A stretch of 64,000 nucleotides of DNA from Pseudoalteromonas phenolica (GTDB lineage: Bacteria > Pseudomonadota > Gammaproteobacteria > Enterobacterales > Alteromonadaceae), in NCBI RefSeq assembly GCF_001444405.1, contig NZ_CP013187.1, forward strand, positions 2,418,001-2,482,000, given 5' to 3'. Under the pieces are notes generated by a model. The model worked only from the letters and a program-made list of their open reading frames with translations, had not been told where the DNA came from and made no database searches. Position 1 is the first letter of the stretch; each line of letters begins with the position of its first letter. Shown in pieces: positions 61,634-64,000 of the stretch. A program made the position numbers and the translations under genes.

Positions 61634-62079
61634 CAGGAGCCCTTGTTGTTTTAAGTGTTTTTTGTTTTCACACATCCTATTAATTCATAAAGTGTTTGTT
61701 AATGCGAGTTTTTGCGACTTTTATAAAACCATTAACTTATATTAAAAAAAGGTACGGAAATTTCCAATTTAGCGACATAGCCAGCTTAATTATTTAACTA
61801 AACACCCTCTTTTGAGAATAAAATCTAATTTATTATTGCAGAATTATTACTCTTTCCCCTATAATGCCCTCCCAACCGAATAGCAGCACATCGCTGTCCT
61901 TCTTATTTCTAAAACTATCTGTCATGGAAGCAATCGCCCTTTTAAGGTGATGGCGTTTTTGTGCGCGCGTGTTTTGTATTTAGAAGACAAATGTCTGTTA
62001 TTCAATTAGGTTGGCGAGTCACCTCGCAAGAAACCAACACACACACGAGATTTAAAACACAGTTTCTTGAGGAATAAAT
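61634..62079. other. Divergent intergenic region with long TonB-receptor leader
   Basis: About 450 bp. A sigma-70 promoter (61836-61865) would give a leader of about 210 nt before the TonB receptor. The leader holds a possible 8-codon reading frame (ATG at 61924, reading MEAIALLR) that overlaps an imperfect hairpin ATCGCC / GGTGAT followed by a short T-run, reminiscent of an attenuator. Confidence 0.45.
61836..61865 (+). promoter_or_regulatory. Sigma-70 promoter of the TonB receptor gene
   Basis: TTGCAG (61836-61841) and TATAAT (61860-61865) separated by 18 bases. The -10 element is perfect and the -35 is close to consensus. It lies about 215 bases upstream of the receptor start. Confidence 0.6.
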
Positions 62080-64000
62080 ATGAGCACCCCTGTACGCAAT
62101 TTATCTCCTATCGCTGCGGCGATGGCATTTGCACTGACCAGCTTCTCTTCAACTTCAGTAATGGCTGACGAAGCTAAAGCTGAAGACAAAAAAATCGAAG
62201 CAATCACAGTAACAGCAACTAAACGTTCGCAAGTTATTTATGAAGTGCCAATTGCGATGAGTGCATTCTCAGGTGATGACCTTGATTCACAAGGTATTTC
62301 TGACATCACTGATGTAGGCAAGTTTGTTCCTAACTTAAATATCACAGGCTTCTCAGCAGGCCACAACTCATCTGCGAACCCGTTCATCCGTGGTATTGGT
62401 CTGCAAGACCACCTTATCACTACAGATCCAGGCGTAAGTGTTTACGTTGACGGCGTTTACTTAGGTCGCCAAGTAGGTCAAAACTGGAACCTAGCAAACA
62501 TCGAACGTATCGAAGTATTACGTGGTCCTCAGGGCACACTTTACGGTCGTAACTCAATCGGTGGTGCAATCAACATCATCACTAAACAGCCAGATCAAGC
62601 TGCAGTCACAAAAGTAAGTGCTGAAGTGGGTACTCGTGGTCGCTTAAAAGGCAGCATCTTCACCAACCAAGCAGTGACCGAAGATTTAGCGTTTAACTTT
62701 AACATGGGCTTTAACCGTCGCGGTGGTTTAGGTGAGTTCATCAACTTACCAAATGCAGAATACGATGTGGGCGAAAACCAAGAATTCCACGGTCGTCTTT
62801 CTGTAAAATACAATGCAAGCGAAGACTTACGTTTTGTGTTCACAGCTGATGCAAACGATGGTGAAGGTGGTACACGCCCATTCACAACTTTAATTGACGA
62901 ACTACCTCACGGTCGTTTAGCGCAAAGCGGTTTAACAAACGCTGACGTTGCATCTGACCCATATGACAATGCAACCAGCACAATCGAAACTGCTACCGTT
63001 TCAAACAAAGCAAACGGCATTTCTTTAACGGCTGAATACGACATCAACGCTGACCTAGGTACTAAGTTCATCTTCTCTAAGCGTTCATCAGAATACAAAG
63101 CAGGTCTTGATGATGATGGCACAGCGGTAAAACTAGACCACTACCCAGAGCGAGGTACAGCTGATCAAACCTCTGTTGAACTACAATTAACAGGTTATTT
63201 AGGCTCTGTTGACTTCGTAACGGGTGTTTACTGGTTTAACGAAGAAGGTAGCAACCGTCAAAGCGACACTGAAGCACAGTTTAATGGCGGCCCAACAAAA
63301 CTTGAGCTTGACCAAGAAACGACAAGCCGCGCTGTATTCGTAAACGTGGGCTACGATGCAACTGACGACTTACGTCTATCTGGCGGTGTGCGTTATACAG
63401 AAGATGAAAAGTCAGCTTCTACAAACGTATTTGACCCAGTAGGTACAATTCACTCAAGCCGTGAATGGGACGAAGTGTCTTATGAAGTCGCTGCAAACTA
63501 CACGTTTGAAAACGGTCTAAACTGGTACGGTACAGTACAAACTGGTTACCAATCAGGCCAGTACCCTGCGCGTCCTTACTTCTTAATCGGTCAATTCTTC
63601 GGTGCAGGTGGTTTTGATAATCCAGAAGCCGCTGCAATTGTACGTGCAAACAACGCATTTATGGCGAGTGATAACATCAGTGCAATCAACTACGAAACAG
63701 GTTTCAAAGGCCAGTTAACAGATGATTTCAGCATGAGTGTGGCATTCTTCAACACCGAGTATGACGACCTACCTTACCAAGTAAACACGTCAACAGAGAC
63801 AGGTTTTGATACTAATAACCTGATCGTTGAGCAAACCTCTCGTGGTGTTGAATTTGAAAGCACGTATTACGTAACTGATAACTTCACACTTCACTCAAGC
63901 TTCGGCTTTATGGACGTGGACGTTGAAGAGCAAAATGGCATTAAACCAGTTGCACCACTTACACCTGAGTGGACTGCATCACTTAGCCCTTCTTACACGT
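62080..64000 (+). CDS. TonB-dependent receptor, N-terminal part (runs off the window)
   Basis: 640 codons are visible and the frame is open to the window edge. A signal peptide (residues about 1-29, ending SVMADEAKA) is followed by a Ton-box-like EAITVTA and a plug domain with DVGKFVPNLNITGFSAG, GVSVYVDGVYLGRQVGQ and IEVLRGPQGTLYGRNSIGGAINIITKQP. The barrel follows. This plug pattern is that of receptors for vitamin B12-like, oligosaccharide or ferric ligands of the CirA/BtuB-like or SusC-unrelated type common in marine gammaproteobacteria; the ligand is not known. GAGGAATAAAT supports the start. It is divergent from a secreted prolidase-like enzyme, so a peptide-related substrate is one possibility. 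Confidence 0.9.
   Translation, partial: MSTPVRNLSPIAAAMAFALTSFSSTSVMADEAKAEDKKIEAITVTATKRSQVIYEVPIAMSAFSGDDLDSQGISDITDVGKFVPNLNITGFSAGHNSSANPFIRGIGLQDHLITTDPGVSVYVDGVYLGRQVGQNWNLANIERIEVLRGPQGTLYGRNSIGGAINIITKQPDQAAVTKVSAEVGTRGRLKGSIFTNQAVTEDLAFNFNMGFNRRGGLGEFINLPNAEYDVGENQEFHGRLSVKYNASEDLRFVFTADANDGEGGTRPFTTLIDELPHGRLAQSGLTNADVASDPYDNATSTIETATVSNKANGISLTAEYDINADLGTKFIFSKRSSEYKAGLDDDGTAVKLDHYPERGTADQTSVELQLTGYLGSVDFVTGVYWFNEEGSNRQSDTEAQFNGGPTKLELDQETTSRAVFVNVGYDATDDLRLSGGVRYTEDEKSASTNVFDPVGTIHSSREWDEVSYEVAANYTFENGLNWYGTVQTGYQSGQYPARPYFLIGQFFGAGGFDNPEAAAIVRANNAFMASDNISAINYETGFKGQLTDDFSMSVAFFNTEYDDLPYQVNTSTETGFDTNNLIVEQTSRGVEFESTYYVTDNFTLHSSFGFMDVDVEEQNGIKPVAPLTPEWTASLSPSYT

Noticed and set aside
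1..64000. CRISPR arrays, tRNA or rRNA genes, insertion sequences and prophage genes
   Set aside because: I looked for regularly spaced direct repeats, cloverleaf tRNA patterns and transposase or integrase-like proteins on both strands and found none.

Overview
The window looks like part of a chromosome of a marine gammaproteobacterium of the order Alteromonadales, most likely Pseudoalteromonas. Evidence is the gene order eno-pyrG-mazG-relA-rlmD/barA, an AT-rich base composition, many TonB-dependent receptors and secreted hydrolases, several chemoreceptors, and a GH3 enzyme resembling the ExoP glucanase described from Pseudoalteromonas. This is judged by reading; no database search was possible. 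No tRNA, rRNA, CRISPR array, transposase or prophage gene was seen.

Layout. 1-8.7 kb: start of ptsP, rppH, an intergenic region with DnaA boxes, a small secreted protein, the folate-independent methionine synthase pair mesX-mesD behind a MetJ-type operator, a TSUP anion exporter, a chemoreceptor coupled to a cysteine-rich secreted protein, and mutH. 8.7-19.3 kb: a compact laminarin (beta-1,3-glucan) utilisation operon, GH16 laminarinase, TonB receptor, sugar MFS permease, GH3 exo-glucosidase and glucokinase, all on the minus strand. 19.8-21.8 kb: a LytS/LytTR two-component pair. 21.9-32.8 kb: the housekeeping block eno, pyrG, mazG, relA, rlmD, with divergent barA and a convergent HIT gene. 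32.9-34.3 kb: an Hsp20 gene with a sigma-32 promoter and a ROSE-like RNA thermometer, then a small membrane protein.

34.9-50 kb: S9 peptidase, NIT-domain chemoreceptor, UPF0114 protein, MFS permease, Cache-domain chemoreceptor, PhzF-like protein, an orphan MlaC-like protein divergent from a PagL-like deacylase, an MDR reductase divergent from a LysR regulator, a GAF-GGDEF protein and a nitroreductase. 50-64 kb: PAS-GGDEF protein, a bicupin/SDR pair divergent from an HxlR regulator, DUF1826 behind a Zur-like site, a porin, a siderophore receptor behind a Fur-like site, a TPR protein, a lipoprotein, an amidohydrolase, and a TonB receptor that runs off the end.

In the laminarin operon, surface lipoprotein GH16 would cut the polymer, the TonB receptor import oligosaccharides, GH3 release glucose, the permease carry it across the inner membrane and glucokinase phosphorylate it. 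The main unexplained structure is a family of short intergenic repeats, four copies in the window, with 12-bp terminal inverted repeats that co-vary between copies; one copy supplies the last codons and stop of the HxlR gene. Other points of interest are DnaA-box clustering, the shared C-terminal modules of the two glucanases, and a set of regulatory sites (MetJ, Zur, Fur, ROSE) that fit their downstream genes.
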